Below, one piece after another: positions 15,638 to 24,713 of a stretch of DNA of 33,691 nt. Source of the DNA: Pirellulales bacterium (lineage in GTDB: Bacteria > Planctomycetota > Planctomycetia > Pirellulales > Lacipirellulaceae); assembly GCA_022448345.1 (NCBI GenBank), contig JAKVCB010000011.1:18796-52486 (forward strand), given 5' to 3'. The notes beneath the pieces are model-generated. The model was not told where the DNA came from, ran no database searches, and saw nothing but the letters and a program-made list of their open reading frames with translations. Numbering within the stretch: the stretch's first letter is position 1; each line of letters starts with the position of its first letter. Position numbers and translations under genes: made by a program.

Positions 15638-17335
15638 ATGGGTCCACAAACTCAAAAATGGGGTAGCCCGTTGGCCTGGATAGTCCAGCCGACACCGGGT
15701 GCTCTCGTACGGCAAGTGGTGGGAGCATTGGCCCTGGCAATTTCCGCGGTTCTCCTTGGCGGCTTGAGCACCCGGCCTGCTGAGGCCGTGACTCCCCAAA
15801 GCAGCGATGTCCAGAAACTGATCAACCAGGGACTCGAGCGGCTGGCCCAGGCATCCCGTCCCCGCCTGGGCGGAAAATGCATCATCGCATTGGCCTTCGT
15901 GAAGGCCAACAAGTCAAACCATCCAAAGGTACTGGAGGCTGTAGCCGCGTGCCAACAATTTCTCCAGTCTGGCGAGACGCCCAACCTATACATCGACAAC
16001 AAATCGGCTTACGACAACGCGGTTGCGGTCCTTTTCCTCTGCGAACTCGACTCCAAGCAACATCGCGATTCCATCAAGCAGTATCTCGACAGGCTGATGA
16101 AGCAACAAAAAGAGCATGGCGGATGGGGGTATGCCAATGAGCCGAGCGGGGATACCTCGCAGACGCAATATGCGGCCCTGGCACTTTGGGAAGCAAACCG
16201 TTGTGGTTTTACCATTGACGGGACTGCCGCCGGAAAGATGATCGACTGGTTACTTCGCGTGCAAGACCCGGACGGGGGGTGGGGGTATCAGGGCATCGTT
16301 GGCGGTGCCGACAGATCGCAGGAACAAAAATCACAATTGGCTCAAAATCCCGATCAACTCCGACCGACAATGCTCGCGGCCGGCTTGAGCAGTGTCCTGC
16401 TGTCGGCAGACATGCTTGGAGACATGCCCAACTACGACGCTGCCTCGGCGGACGAGGACCTTCCTGAAACACTGCGGCAGGGGCCAGGAACCCAACCTGC
16501 AATTCGCCCTACCATCTATATCGAGGGATTTGACGAATCCCGATTGGCACCTGCCATCGTGGCTGCCACCGAATGGATGGATAAAAACTATTCGATTGAG
16601 GTTGATTCTCACAACGAATATTATCTTTACACGTTGGAACGCTGTAAAAGTTTCCAGGAACTCTACGACGGGATCTCGGTTGCGGAACCATCGTGGTACA
16701 ATGACGGTTATCAATATTTGCGGCAGCATGTCCATCCGAATGGGGGGTGGGAAACGGGCGGCGACACTGGTGCCACCAATACAGCCTTGGCCGTTCTTTT
16801 TTTGGTCCGCTCAACCCAAACAAGTCTTCGTACCAGCCTGGGAGAAGGGATGCTCACCGGTGGACGTGGCCTGCCAACGAATGTCGCCAACGCCACCATG
16901 CGACATGGGCAAATCGTGGTCCAGCAAACCTCCACACAAGTCGACGACATGTTGGCGATGATTGATGGACAACGGGGAGAGGAACTTGACGCCCTTGCCC
17001 AAAACCCCAACAGCCTGATAGTCGGTCAATTGGATCAGAAAAGTGCTCGACGACTGCTACAATTGGTCCATGCGCCAGACGCAGAGGTTCGCTTACTGGC
17101 CGTCAGTGCGCTGGCCCGGACTGGCCAACTCGACCAGGTACCGACACTGATTTACGCACTGACCGACCCCGACAGGCGGGTCGTGCAGCAGGCCCGTGAT
17201 GGCCTCCGGTTTACGAGTCGCCGTTTCAAAGGTTTTGGGCTCGCTGACGATTTCACCACCAAAGAACAGTACGAAGTGGTTGAGCAATGGAAAGACTGGT
17301 ACCGGGCCTTACGGCCTGATGCCGTATTCGAGTAA
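15638..17335 (+). CDS. Squalene-cyclase-fold repeat protein with C-terminal HEAT-like repeats
   Basis: The protein has 565 residues with a signal peptide or N-terminal anchor (hydrophobic 28-42, cleavage likely near AEA/VT). Prenyltransferase/squalene-oxidase-type alpha-barrel repeats follow, with GGWGYANEPSGDTSQTQ (161-177), the QW-type DPDGGWGYQG (210-219) and a late GGWETGGDTGATNTALAVLF. No DXDD motif is seen, so a cyclase reaction is unlikely. From about 470 to 530 helical repeats resembling HEAT/PBS units appear (DAEVRLLAVSALARTG, then LTDPDRRVVQQARDGL). It is similar in type to the 5666-6769 product but longer, with the extra HEAT part. The ATG is preceded by AGGAG at about 10 bases. 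It seems to be a single gene with its own promoter and structured leader. The function is unknown; a protein-binding role in the periplasm is an inference. Confidence 0.88.
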   Translation: MGPQTQKWGSPLAWIVQPTPGALVRQVVGALALAISAVLLGGLSTRPAEAVTPQSSDVQKLINQGLERLAQASRPRLGGKCIIALAFVKANKSNHPKVLEAVAACQQFLQSGETPNLYIDNKSAYDNAVAVLFLCELDSKQHRDSIKQYLDRLMKQQKEHGGWGYANEPSGDTSQTQYAALALWEANRCGFTIDGTAAGKMIDWLLRVQDPDGGWGYQGIVGGADRSQEQKSQLAQNPDQLRPTMLAAGLSSVLLSADMLGDMPNYDAASADEDLPETLRQGPGTQPAIRPTIYIEGFDESRLAPAIVAATEWMDKNYSIEVDSHNEYYLYTLERCKSFQELYDGISVAEPSWYNDGYQYLRQHVHPNGGWETGGDTGATNTALAVLFLVRSTQTSLRTSLGEGMLTGGRGLPTNVANATMRHGQIVVQQTSTQVDDMLAMIDGQRGEELDALAQNPNSLIVGQLDQKSARRLLQLVHAPDAEVRLLAVSALARTGQLDQVPTLIYALTDPDRRVVQQARDGLRFTSRRFKGFGLADDFTTKEQYEVVEQWKDWYRALRPDAVFE

Positions 17336-17696
17336 ACACCCCAGACTCCCTCTGCCGCATGCCCAACTGGCAGAGAAAATTTCACAAATTGTCCACATCT
17401 GGCTCTGAGAAAAAAAACACTAAGGCGCAAAGCTGTTCTTCGAAAAGGGTTAAGGGAATATTCACCGCTGACGATTTGATTCACCTCTGGGAAGCGTCAA
17501 ATTCAACCGATCACGGCCCCCAACAGCCTGCCCCAAGGACTTGGTAACGCCTGTTACTCATTTGAAAGGACACGACTACAATAGGATTTGCAGGTGGCAA
17601 TTGTCGTCAAAAAGAAGTGGACTTTGAAGCAGCCCTCCCCCTGTTTGTGGGGCTTGCGGCAACGACCAAAAAAAAACGGAACAGAGGCTTCTAGTT
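17336..17696 (+). other. Intergenic region upstream of the pilM-exbBD operon
   Basis: This 361-bp stretch holds the terminator-like hairpin of the preceding gene at its start, a GTAAC/GTTAC hairpin with a 4-base loop (17544-17557), and a TACAAT (17577-17582) that could be the operon's -10 box; the -35 position (TTACTC, 17554-17559) is poor and overlaps the hairpin. A run of nine A (about 17668-17676) precedes the ribosome-binding site. No gene is evident. Confidence 0.4.
17350..17375 (+). terminator. Hairpin after the 15638 gene, weak terminator candidate
   Basis: CTCTGCC (17350-17356) and GGCAGAG (17369-17375) form a perfect 7-bp stem with a 12-base loop, 14 bases after the stop codon. Only AAAATTT follows, not a real T-run, so Rho-independent termination would be weak. 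Confidence 0.35.
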
Positions 17697-19646
17697 ATGG
17701 CACACTCTGGCGCAGCATGGGGGATTGATGTAGGGGAGTGTGCGCTAAAAGCGCTTTGCTGCCGCCCCCACGAGGAGCATGCCGGAGAGCTTGTGATCGA
17801 AGCCTTCGACTACATCCCGTACCCGACTATCCTGCCCCAATCTGGGGCTGATCGCGACCAATTGATTGGTAATGCACTCCAAGAATTTTTGTCTCGCAAC
17901 GAGATAAACGGTGACCCGGTAGCAATCTCGGTGCCAAGCCACAGTGGCTTGGCCCGTTTCATCCAGTTGCCGCCGAATTCGAAGAAGAAGGTTTCCGATA
18001 TCGTCCAGCACGAAGCTCGACAACAAATTCCAGATGCCCTGGAAGATGTTGTTTGGGATTTCCAACTCCTGACAGAAACCACCAAAGACAACAAGCGCGC
18101 ACCGGCTAGGGAGATTGGTTTATTCGCAATGAAGCGAAGCCATGTCTCTCGATTTTTGCGGCCCTTTCAAGAGGCGGGCATCCATGTTGCAATCATTCAA
18201 CTGAGCGCGTGTTCGATTTCAAACTATGTGTGCTTTGATCGGATTGGCAATCCCCCCCCTGTCGGCGAAGAGGATGAAAATGCTCCCGGCTCGATCGTTG
18301 CGATTTCCCTGGGAACCAATACCACGGATGTCGTAATTACCAACGGGCAGAAGGCCTGGCAAGACAACCTCCCGATTGGGGGCAACCATTTCACAAAGGC
18401 TTTGTCCAAGGGATTGGGCCTTACTTCTGCAAAAGCCGAACACCTTAAACGCAATGCAAAAAAGGCCGACGACCCGACGGCCCTTGCGCAGGCAATGCAA
18501 CCTGCCTTTCGCGATTTGGCGGCCGAAATCCAGGGTTCCCTGGAATCTTTTTTGGACAACCATCACGACGTTCAAATCGAGGAGGTGATGGTCCTGGGCA
18601 ACACGGCTAAGCTACCTGGCTTGCAGCAATATTTATCCCGCAACCTCGACCAAAAAGTCACCGTCCCGGGCGAGTTTGTCAACCTGACAGAGGACCGGAC
18701 CGCTGTCCCCCAACCATTCACCAAGAATCGACTTAGCTTTTCGGTTGCCTATGGACTTTGTGTTCAAGCATTGGGACGAGGCCAGTTCAGCACCAATCTC
18801 CTGCCCACAATTCCGAATTACCGCCTGGCCGTCAATAGCTTTGATCGCATTTCGAGCCTGCTTGTTTCGCTGCTCATCATGATTGGCGCGGCCGTGGTTG
18901 CCTTGGTGATTGTGTACTTCGCCCGGAGATTGACCGCCGGCCAGGTTGCCATTCCTGTCAAGCCGGTCGATGTTGCCTCGCGACCGGCCGATGCGGCCCT
19001 TGGTTTGAAGCGAGACCTGGAACCACCGGGTATTGAAGACGCACCCGAACTTGATGAACCGAAACTTCACGACACGCTTAACTCTGTAGCCAACGCTGTA
19101 TCACAGCGCGTCGCCATACTTTCTGATGAAAACCTCGATGCTGACTCGCAACCGGCAAAGGGCAAGGGGCTTGGAGACGAACGAATGGCTGGAATTGGTG
19201 GCGAAGGAGATCTTCTTTACGAACCGCAACGGCAAATTCGTTTCGAGCCACAATCGAACCAGGAATATGCGCGCTGGCTCGACTTTTTTGGGATTGAACT
19301 TGGAGTACTGGGGAGAGACAACCAGATTTATTACGCTTACAATTTAAGTCAAGCCAAGCCCGACGTGCGAAATGGAAAGCCACCACAAGAAACACGCCTT
19401 TACATGAATTCGGCTGGCACCCCGCTGGCGATTCTTGATAACCGCCTGGCCCGCAAAGCGGGAATTGCCCGCCATGGCAGTATTGTCCTGCAATTTTATC
19501 CCCCCGAAGCCCAAGCAATTTTGTTCGGCCTTGAACAGCAAGCGGCCGGTGATCGCAAACTGGATGTCATCCGGAGGACGGTGTTTCGCGTCAGCCGCAA
19601 GGGCAAAACGTTTGAGTTCAGTGTCGAAGAACAAGACCTGAGATAA
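17697..19646 (+). CDS. PilM-like actin-fold protein fused to PilN-like membrane and periplasmic part
   Basis: The protein has 649 residues. The N-terminal 360 or so resemble PilM/FtsA-type actin-fold ATPases: WGIDVGECALKAL (phosphate 1), the PilM-typical RFIQLPPNSKKKVSDIV and EARQQIPDALEDVVWDFQLL, IVAISLGTNTTDVVI (phosphate 2), and VMVLGNTAKLPGLQQYL (adenosine loop). Residues 367-370 are NLLP, the motif that in PilN inserts into PilM, followed by a membrane helix (385-409). The rest is probably periplasmic: a variable linker and then a compact domain (about 520-649) with WLDFFGIELGVLG, RLYMNSAGTPL and GSIVLQFYPPEAQAIL. Ordinary PilM is cytoplasmic, about 350 residues, and lacks a membrane helix. 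The ATG has AGAGG upstream. The gene heads the operon, 9 bp before exbB. Pilus genes are absent, so the name PilM describes the fold only. Confidence 0.85.
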   Translation: MAHSGAAWGIDVGECALKALCCRPHEEHAGELVIEAFDYIPYPTILPQSGADRDQLIGNALQEFLSRNEINGDPVAISVPSHSGLARFIQLPPNSKKKVSDIVQHEARQQIPDALEDVVWDFQLLTETTKDNKRAPAREIGLFAMKRSHVSRFLRPFQEAGIHVAIIQLSACSISNYVCFDRIGNPPPVGEEDENAPGSIVAISLGTNTTDVVITNGQKAWQDNLPIGGNHFTKALSKGLGLTSAKAEHLKRNAKKADDPTALAQAMQPAFRDLAAEIQGSLESFLDNHHDVQIEEVMVLGNTAKLPGLQQYLSRNLDQKVTVPGEFVNLTEDRTAVPQPFTKNRLSFSVAYGLCVQALGRGQFSTNLLPTIPNYRLAVNSFDRISSLLVSLLIMIGAAVVALVIVYFARRLTAGQVAIPVKPVDVASRPADAALGLKRDLEPPGIEDAPELDEPKLHDTLNSVANAVSQRVAILSDENLDADSQPAKGKGLGDERMAGIGGEGDLLYEPQRQIRFEPQSNQEYARWLDFFGIELGVLGRDNQIYYAYNLSQAKPDVRNGKPPQETRLYMNSAGTPLAILDNRLARKAGIARHGSIVLQFYPPEAQAILFGLEQQAAGDRKLDVIRRTVFRVSRKGKTFEFSVEEQDLR

Positions 19647-19655
19647 AGCAATCCT

Positions 19656-20309
19656 ATGGAAGCACTTTTTAACCTGATCGGATATGTTGTCTATACAGCC
19701 CTGGGAATCCTCGCATTATGGGGGGGCTTTAACTGTGTCCTGGCATGGCGACGCGTCGTGAATGTGCGATTTCGCGACGAAGACGATCAGGATGAGTTTC
19801 TCGATGATTTGGACACCAAGCTTAACGCGGCTGATTTTGACGGCGCGATCGCCCTGTGTGAAGACGACCGTCGGGCTTTACCACAACTGGCGTTATTCGC
19901 TGTTGAAATGCGAAGTCTCGATTTCCCACAACTGCGGCGCCGATTGTCCGAGCGGTTTCAGCAAGATGTGCTTGCCGACCTTGACCATCGACTCAGTTGG
20001 GTGACGACCGTCATCAAGACGGCCCCCATGTTGGGCCTCTTCGGTACGGTTATTGGTATGATGGGAGCTTTCGCCAACCTGAGTGAAGGAACCAAGGTCG
20101 ACACAGCACTCATGGCCGAAAACATCATGCTGGCCTTGATCACCACCGCATGTGGATTGGCAATAGCAGTACCGCTATTGATCTGCAGCGCCACAATTAC
20201 TTTGCGAATTCGCAAGATGGAAAATTTATTAAGCGTCGGCACCGCCCATCTGCTCGACTCAATGAAACCCCTTACAGCGACTCCCGCGCGGAGGGCAGCA
20301 GGGGCATGA
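19656..20309 (+). CDS. exbB: MotA/TolQ/ExbB proton channel protein
   Basis: The 217-residue inner membrane protein has three helices: about 6-30, 117-141 and 155-182. The conserved channel parts are present, TAPMLGLFGTVIGMMGAF (122-139) and LALITTACGLAIAVPLLI (159-176), with the Thr residues that line the pore in TolQ/ExbB. A cytoplasmic loop of about 85 residues lies between helices 1 and 2. These proteins form a pentamer around an ExbD/TolR dimer and turn proton flow into mechanical work on a partner. The partner is not TonB or TolA here, as neither is encoded nearby. The gene lies 9 bp after the PilM-like gene, and its stop overlaps the start of the first exbD (ATGA), suggesting coupled translation. 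Confidence 0.93.
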   Translation: MEALFNLIGYVVYTALGILALWGGFNCVLAWRRVVNVRFRDEDDQDEFLDDLDTKLNAADFDGAIALCEDDRRALPQLALFAVEMRSLDFPQLRRRLSERFQQDVLADLDHRLSWVTTVIKTAPMLGLFGTVIGMMGAFANLSEGTKVDTALMAENIMLALITTACGLAIAVPLLICSATITLRIRKMENLLSVGTAHLLDSMKPLTATPARRAAGA

Positions 20310-20812
20310 GTTCCGTAAGTACTTTTGACCTCACTGACGACACCAGTGAGGAAAACGGAAACTACGGGTCACTCGGAACCCGGCAAACCCGTCCCGACGA
20401 CGCGGAAATGGACATTACGCCGATGATTGATATCACCTTTCTGATGTTGATCTTTTTCCTCGTCGCCTCGACTCCCGACCAGCAAACGGCGGTCGAACTT
20501 CCCGAAGCAAATCACGGCGTGAGCGTCAGTCAACTTCATTCCACGCTCTTCACGGTTGGCGAAGGGGGTCTCGATTATGCACCCGTGTATGCCGCCGACG
20601 GAAAAATCCCCGAATTTCAATTATCGGACGATCTCTCGGAGCGCAACCGACAAATCCGTACTGCTGTCGAAAAAGGGTTTTTAGAAAACAAGTCGAATAT
20701 CGTTATTAAAGCGGACAAAACGGTCGCTTTTCGCGAAGTGGCGAGGGTCATCAAGGAAGTCTCAAAGATTGAAGGCGTCAAGATCCATCTTGCTATCCTG
20801 GAAACAAACTGA
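20306..20812 (+). CDS. exbD: ExbD/TolR biopolymer transport protein, first copy
   Basis: The protein has 168 residues. After a soluble acidic N-terminus comes the single membrane helix with the hallmark MDITPMIDITFLMLIFFLVAS; D42 corresponds to the essential proton-carrying Asp of ExbD/TolR. The periplasmic domain ends with IVIKADKTVAFREVARVIKEV, the usual family tail. The ATG at 20306 overlaps the exbB stop (ATGA) and has GGAGGG within about 15 bases; an open frame upstream to 20150 lies inside exbB and is not part of the gene. It differs clearly from the second copy in the periplasmic domain (here with an insertion around YAPVYAADGKIPEF), so the two may form a heterodimer in the ExbB ring. 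Confidence 0.93.
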   Translation: MSSVSTFDLTDDTSEENGNYGSLGTRQTRPDDAEMDITPMIDITFLMLIFFLVASTPDQQTAVELPEANHGVSVSQLHSTLFTVGEGGLDYAPVYAADGKIPEFQLSDDLSERNRQIRTAVEKGFLENKSNIVIKADKTVAFREVARVIKEVSKIEGVKIHLAILETN

Positions 20813-20848
20813 GCACACGCCGAAACGGCGATCGCTATAGGTCCTATC

Positions 20849-21352
20849 ATGTCGCACGAAGATGTTCACGAACCGGAACCGGGCTTGCAACGTCCCGCCA
20901 AGGAGGACAACTCCGAGGACGAAATGGATATGACCCCTATGGTCGACATCACCTTTTTGCTGCTGATTTTCTTTATGATTACAGCAGCGTTTGCCTTGCA
21001 AAAATCGATCGAGGTTCCTCCCATGGATAGTGACGAAGCCTCTCAAGCTGTCACCGTCGAAGACCTCGAGAAAGATTCGGTGACCGTGCGGATCGATGGT
21101 GACGACATCTATTGGGTAGGAGCACCACTCTGGGAGGACGAGCAAAAAGCAACCAGCGGAGAGGAAATGCGGGCAAAACTTCGCGAAGCTCGTGAAGGCA
21201 AAGGTGGCAAGCATGGACGCGGGCCCGCCAAAATGCTTGTCCAGGCGCACGGCGACGCCACCCACGAGCGGGTCGTCACAGCGATGGATGGTGGCTCGGC
21301 AGTCGGCATGGAAGAAATTAGACTTATGACCTACGAGGAAGGCGATTTGTGA
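20849..21352 (+). CDS. exbD: ExbD/TolR biopolymer transport protein, second copy
   Basis: The protein has 167 residues. MDMTPMVDITFLLLIFFMI (26-44) is the membrane helix with the essential Asp (D33). The periplasmic part is unusual: a charged stretch with LREAREGKGGKHGRGPAK before the final MLVQAHGDATHERVVTAMD, which corresponds to the family's C-terminal strand-helix unit. It lies 36 bp after the first exbD and 79 bp before the propeller gene. Having two different ExbD genes next to one ExbB is frequent in motors with special partners; which partner is driven here is not known. It was probably formed by an old duplication, since the two copies share little outside the membrane helix. Confidence 0.93.
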   Translation: MSHEDVHEPEPGLQRPAKEDNSEDEMDMTPMVDITFLLLIFFMITAAFALQKSIEVPPMDSDEASQAVTVEDLEKDSVTVRIDGDDIYWVGAPLWEDEQKATSGEEMRAKLREAREGKGGKHGRGPAKMLVQAHGDATHERVVTAMDGGSAVGMEEIRLMTYEEGDL

Positions 21353-21431
21353 CCTACGCCCGCCTGAAGACCCGGCACACTCAATTCCCCCGGCACACCT
21401 CCACCCCAAACCTCACCCCAGCAACCATTCC

Positions 21432-24400
21432 ATGAACGCTCAAGAGTTTATCGCTGCACTCGAGGAAAAAGGGGTACTCTCCCCCCGTCTTCTTGAAAAG
21501 CTACGTGAAAAAGTTGGCGATGGGGCTGGCACAATGCCCGCAAAATCGCTGGCCAAATTTCTGGTTCAGAAGAAACATATTTCTGCAGACATTGCGGAGC
21601 AAATTCTCCAAACACCTCTCCAGGGAGAATCCGAACAAAAGCCGACTTTGCCCCAGCAGCCAACGGCACCTGAATCGGTCACTGAAATCGAGTCGCCGCC
21701 TACGGAGGACCTCTTTGCCGACTCGGCGACTTTGGAGGATCATGCCTCTGCTGCCGACCACGAGCAGCCGGTCCCAAAACGATCATCGCGCAAGAAAACT
21801 CGCAACCGTCAATCTCGCCGGAAACCTGCCCGCCGCAAGAATGAATGGGATTCGCCCCTATTGCTATTTGGCGGGGGGGGGCTCATTCTGCTGGTGCTCT
21901 GCGGAATCGTTACCTGGTACTTGCTATTTCGAGATACGGGCGACGACCAACTGGATCTGGCGCGGACTGCAATGAGCGACGGCTCCTATAGCCAGGCCAT
22001 TTCCCACTACGAACGATTTCTGGAACGTTTCTCTGGTCATCCCGAACAGAGTCCAGCCTCGGTCGAACTGGCAATGGCGAGACTGCGGCGGGCCACCGAA
22101 GGTCGTAGTGACTACGAACTGGCCTTTGACGTCGCCAACAAGCAAATCACCGCCGTTCAAAACGAACCCAGTTTCGACAGTGCACACGACGAGTTAGCAA
22201 CCCTACTGCCTCGCATTGCCAGTGGGCTGGCAGGAAAAGCAGAAACCGAACCTGACCCCGCTGCCGCGGGTGAACTCGTTGAACTCTCCAATCAGGCTTT
22301 GCAGTTTTGCGTCAACCCCAAGCTGATTCCCAAGAAGCTCCGTGATGACGCGGAATTGCAGGAAATCCGGGAAACGCTGGCTCGTGTCGAACGGCGACAA
22401 GAATCTCTTGTCGCCGCAGAAGCTACGGTCGAGACCATGCAAGAAGCCATCGACAGCGGCGATACAGCGGCAGCGTACGAAGCGTACAAACTGCTTGTCA
22501 AGCAACACCCGGAACGGCAAACCCACAAAAAACTGCAGGAGATGGTCCACCAGACCTCACTGGCTGAACAAAACGACATCGCTTTTATCCCCACAGAAAC
22601 ACCTGCCAAAAAAACCGATCCTCCCTCCCCGATTGTTGCCGAACTTGCCTTGGCCCAACATCGTGACCGTGGCGAAATTCAGGCAACGGGAATCATTTGT
22701 TTCCATGCCGACGGCGCTCTCTACGGCCTGGAAGCCTCCACCGGCGCATTGTCGTGGCGACGATTTACTGGATTCGATCCCCATCCTTATGTGATCAACA
22801 TCGGTGAGGACGTCATCACCCGCGATGCCTCGACCAATGATCTCCTGCGACTTGACCGGGCAACTGGAAAATTGCAGTGGAGGCAACCATTCGACAAACC
22901 GTTTGCCAAGCCGCTACTCCTGGGTGACAAAGCATTTGTCGCTTCCGAGTCAGGCCGCCTGTTCATTGTCGAGCTTGGTACGGGAACAATCTCTGGTTAT
23001 CTGCAGTTTGCCCAGTCGCTGCACGTCCCCCCCGTGGCGGATGGTGCCGGCCATCGACTCTACCTCGTGGGTAACCACTCGAGCGTGTATTCGATCTCAT
23101 TGGACGATCTTTCTTGTACCGGTGTTTACTACCTGGGACACTCCCCTGGCAGCATTCGTGTCGCCCCGGTCGTGGCCTTGAACAAGCTTGCGGTTTTCGA
23201 AAACCGGGGTGTTGGAAGTTCGCAATTCCACTTGCTGGCAATTGGTGAAAATGGCGGGGTGACCAAATCGTTGAACAATAACCGCCTGACTGGACTGGTA
23301 CTTACCCAGCCACTGGTTTCTGGTCGTCGAATGATTGTATTGACCGACCGTGGGCAAATGAACGCGTATGAACTCGGCCCCCAACAGGATGCCTCGGCAC
23401 TAAGCCAGGTCGCAACACGCGCCCCTTCATCCGCTCGCTCCGTGATTGGCTTTCCTCTGCTCACAGACCGCTTTGTCTGGGTTGCCGATAGCCAACTGAA
23501 CAAATACGCCATCCAGCCAACTGACAACCGTTTGCCTGTTCGTGATATCGCCAAGAATTATCGTGGGGCGGTTTTTGATCATCCACTCCAATCGCGAGAC
23601 GGCACACTCTTCCATCTTCGCCGCCCCAAAGGCCGAGCAGGAGTTGCCGCTGCAGCCATGGATATTGCCACCGGACGGACTCTTTGGGAAACCGACCTGG
23701 CGATCCCTCCAGCCGGAACTCCCATTGTCGACCCAACCAACCAGATCATCACCACGGCCAACACCAATGGCGCCGTTTTCGTGCTTGACCAGCAAGCCAT
23801 CGACCAAGGTGTCGAAGACCAACCGATAAAAATTGTGAATACACCTGCCAGTCCGCCCCAACTGTCTTCGGCCATTGACCTCGGGGCTGGCCGCGCGGTG
23901 TTTGGAACGGATGGAGAAACTCCGTGGCTGGTTGCTTATGATCCAGCCAGGACAGCGGCGCGTTGGGTTAAAATGAGTGGTCCACTAGCGACTTCTCCAG
24001 CCCGACTGGGAAGCGGATTCGTTGTCCCGCTGGAAATTGGCCAGGTACTGTACTGCGATCCAGCCCAAAATAACCGGGAAGTCGCTGCCTTTCAGCCTCG
24101 CCTTGAACCTCGCCAGAGGATTGCCTGGCTGCCGGTTGGCATCCCGGAAGATCCCACAGACCAATGTGTGCTGTGCGACGGCACCGAAATGATCTATCAA
24201 TTGCAACTGACCGACGGAGCCCAGCCAACCCTCGAAGCTGTCCGGTCGGCGCCCATTGGTGCGATGCCACTGTCGACCCGAATTGCGGTCACCGGCAATC
24301 ACGCCTGGATCGGTACCAACGACCGACGACTCGCATCCTTTGAACTGTCCACTCTAGAAATTTCCCGGGAAATCACACTTTCGGCAAACATCGCCTGGGG

Positions 24401-24713
24401 CCCCTATGCAATAGCCAACCAGTTACTGATGGCCACCAGTGACAACCAACTGGTCTGCCTTACTACCGACAGCGAGGTAAAATGGAAGGTACCTCTTCAC
24501 GATGGAGAATTGGCGGGCCCGCCGTTGGGAACCGACCGGACCCTCCTCCTCTCGCTCAAGAAGGGGACCATCCAGGCAATGGACCTTGCCACTGGAGGCC
24601 TCCTGGGTGAACGCGATCTGGGGCAACCATTAGCTACCGGCCTGGTACCGTTTGGAAAACGGTACCTCGTCGCGGCACATGACGGAACGCTTCTTGAAGT
24701 GGAGCATCCATGA
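21432..24713 (+). CDS. Membrane-anchored PQQ-type propeller protein with cytoplasmic N-terminal module
   Basis: The protein has 1093 residues. Residues 1-62 form a small helical module (KGVLSPRLLEKLREKV, then KSLAKFLVQKKHISADIAEQ) that resembles the N-terminus of the kinase at 28678-30075. A Pro/Glu-rich linker and a strongly basic stretch (118-136) precede one membrane helix (142-166), so the rest should be periplasmic. Residues about 175-390 look TPR-like, with SYSQAISHYERFLERFSGHP at the start and AYEAYKLLVKQHPE later. From about 400 on come propeller blades: GALSWRRFTGFD, GKLQWRQPFD, GRTLWETDLA and SEVKWKVPLHDGELAGPP. Cofactor binding cannot be judged. The stop overlaps the start of the next gene by ATGA. 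The position in the operon suggests it is a periplasmic partner of the ExbB/ExbD motor, an inference. Confidence 0.88.
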   Translation: MNAQEFIAALEEKGVLSPRLLEKLREKVGDGAGTMPAKSLAKFLVQKKHISADIAEQILQTPLQGESEQKPTLPQQPTAPESVTEIESPPTEDLFADSATLEDHASAADHEQPVPKRSSRKKTRNRQSRRKPARRKNEWDSPLLLFGGGGLILLVLCGIVTWYLLFRDTGDDQLDLARTAMSDGSYSQAISHYERFLERFSGHPEQSPASVELAMARLRRATEGRSDYELAFDVANKQITAVQNEPSFDSAHDELATLLPRIASGLAGKAETEPDPAAAGELVELSNQALQFCVNPKLIPKKLRDDAELQEIRETLARVERRQESLVAAEATVETMQEAIDSGDTAAAYEAYKLLVKQHPERQTHKKLQEMVHQTSLAEQNDIAFIPTETPAKKTDPPSPIVAELALAQHRDRGEIQATGIICFHADGALYGLEASTGALSWRRFTGFDPHPYVINIGEDVITRDASTNDLLRLDRATGKLQWRQPFDKPFAKPLLLGDKAFVASESGRLFIVELGTGTISGYLQFAQSLHVPPVADGAGHRLYLVGNHSSVYSISLDDLSCTGVYYLGHSPGSIRVAPVVALNKLAVFENRGVGSSQFHLLAIGENGGVTKSLNNNRLTGLVLTQPLVSGRRMIVLTDRGQMNAYELGPQQDASALSQVATRAPSSARSVIGFPLLTDRFVWVADSQLNKYAIQPTDNRLPVRDIAKNYRGAVFDHPLQSRDGTLFHLRRPKGRAGVAAAAMDIATGRTLWETDLAIPPAGTPIVDPTNQIITTANTNGAVFVLDQQAIDQGVEDQPIKIVNTPASPPQLSSAIDLGAGRAVFGTDGETPWLVAYDPARTAARWVKMSGPLATSPARLGSGFVVPLEIGQVLYCDPAQNNREVAAFQPRLEPRQRIAWLPVGIPEDPTDQCVLCDGTEMIYQLQLTDGAQPTLEAVRSAPIGAMPLSTRIAVTGNHAWIGTNDRRLASFELSTLEISREITLSANIAWGPYAIANQLLMATSDNQLVCLTTDSEVKWKVPLHDGELAGPPLGTDRTLLLSLKKGTIQAMDLATGGLLGERDLGQPLATGLVPFGKRYLVAAHDGTLLEVEHP

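Noticed and set aside
20150-20305. N-terminal extension of the first ExbD
   Set aside because: The extension overlaps the last third of exbB in another frame; the ATG at 20306 in an ATGA overlap gives a normal ExbD.
17697-20812. Type IV pilus gene cluster
   Set aside because: Only a PilM-like fold and a PilN-like motif are present; no PilB/PilT ATPase, PilC, PilQ secretin, prepilin peptidase or pilin is encoded in the window.
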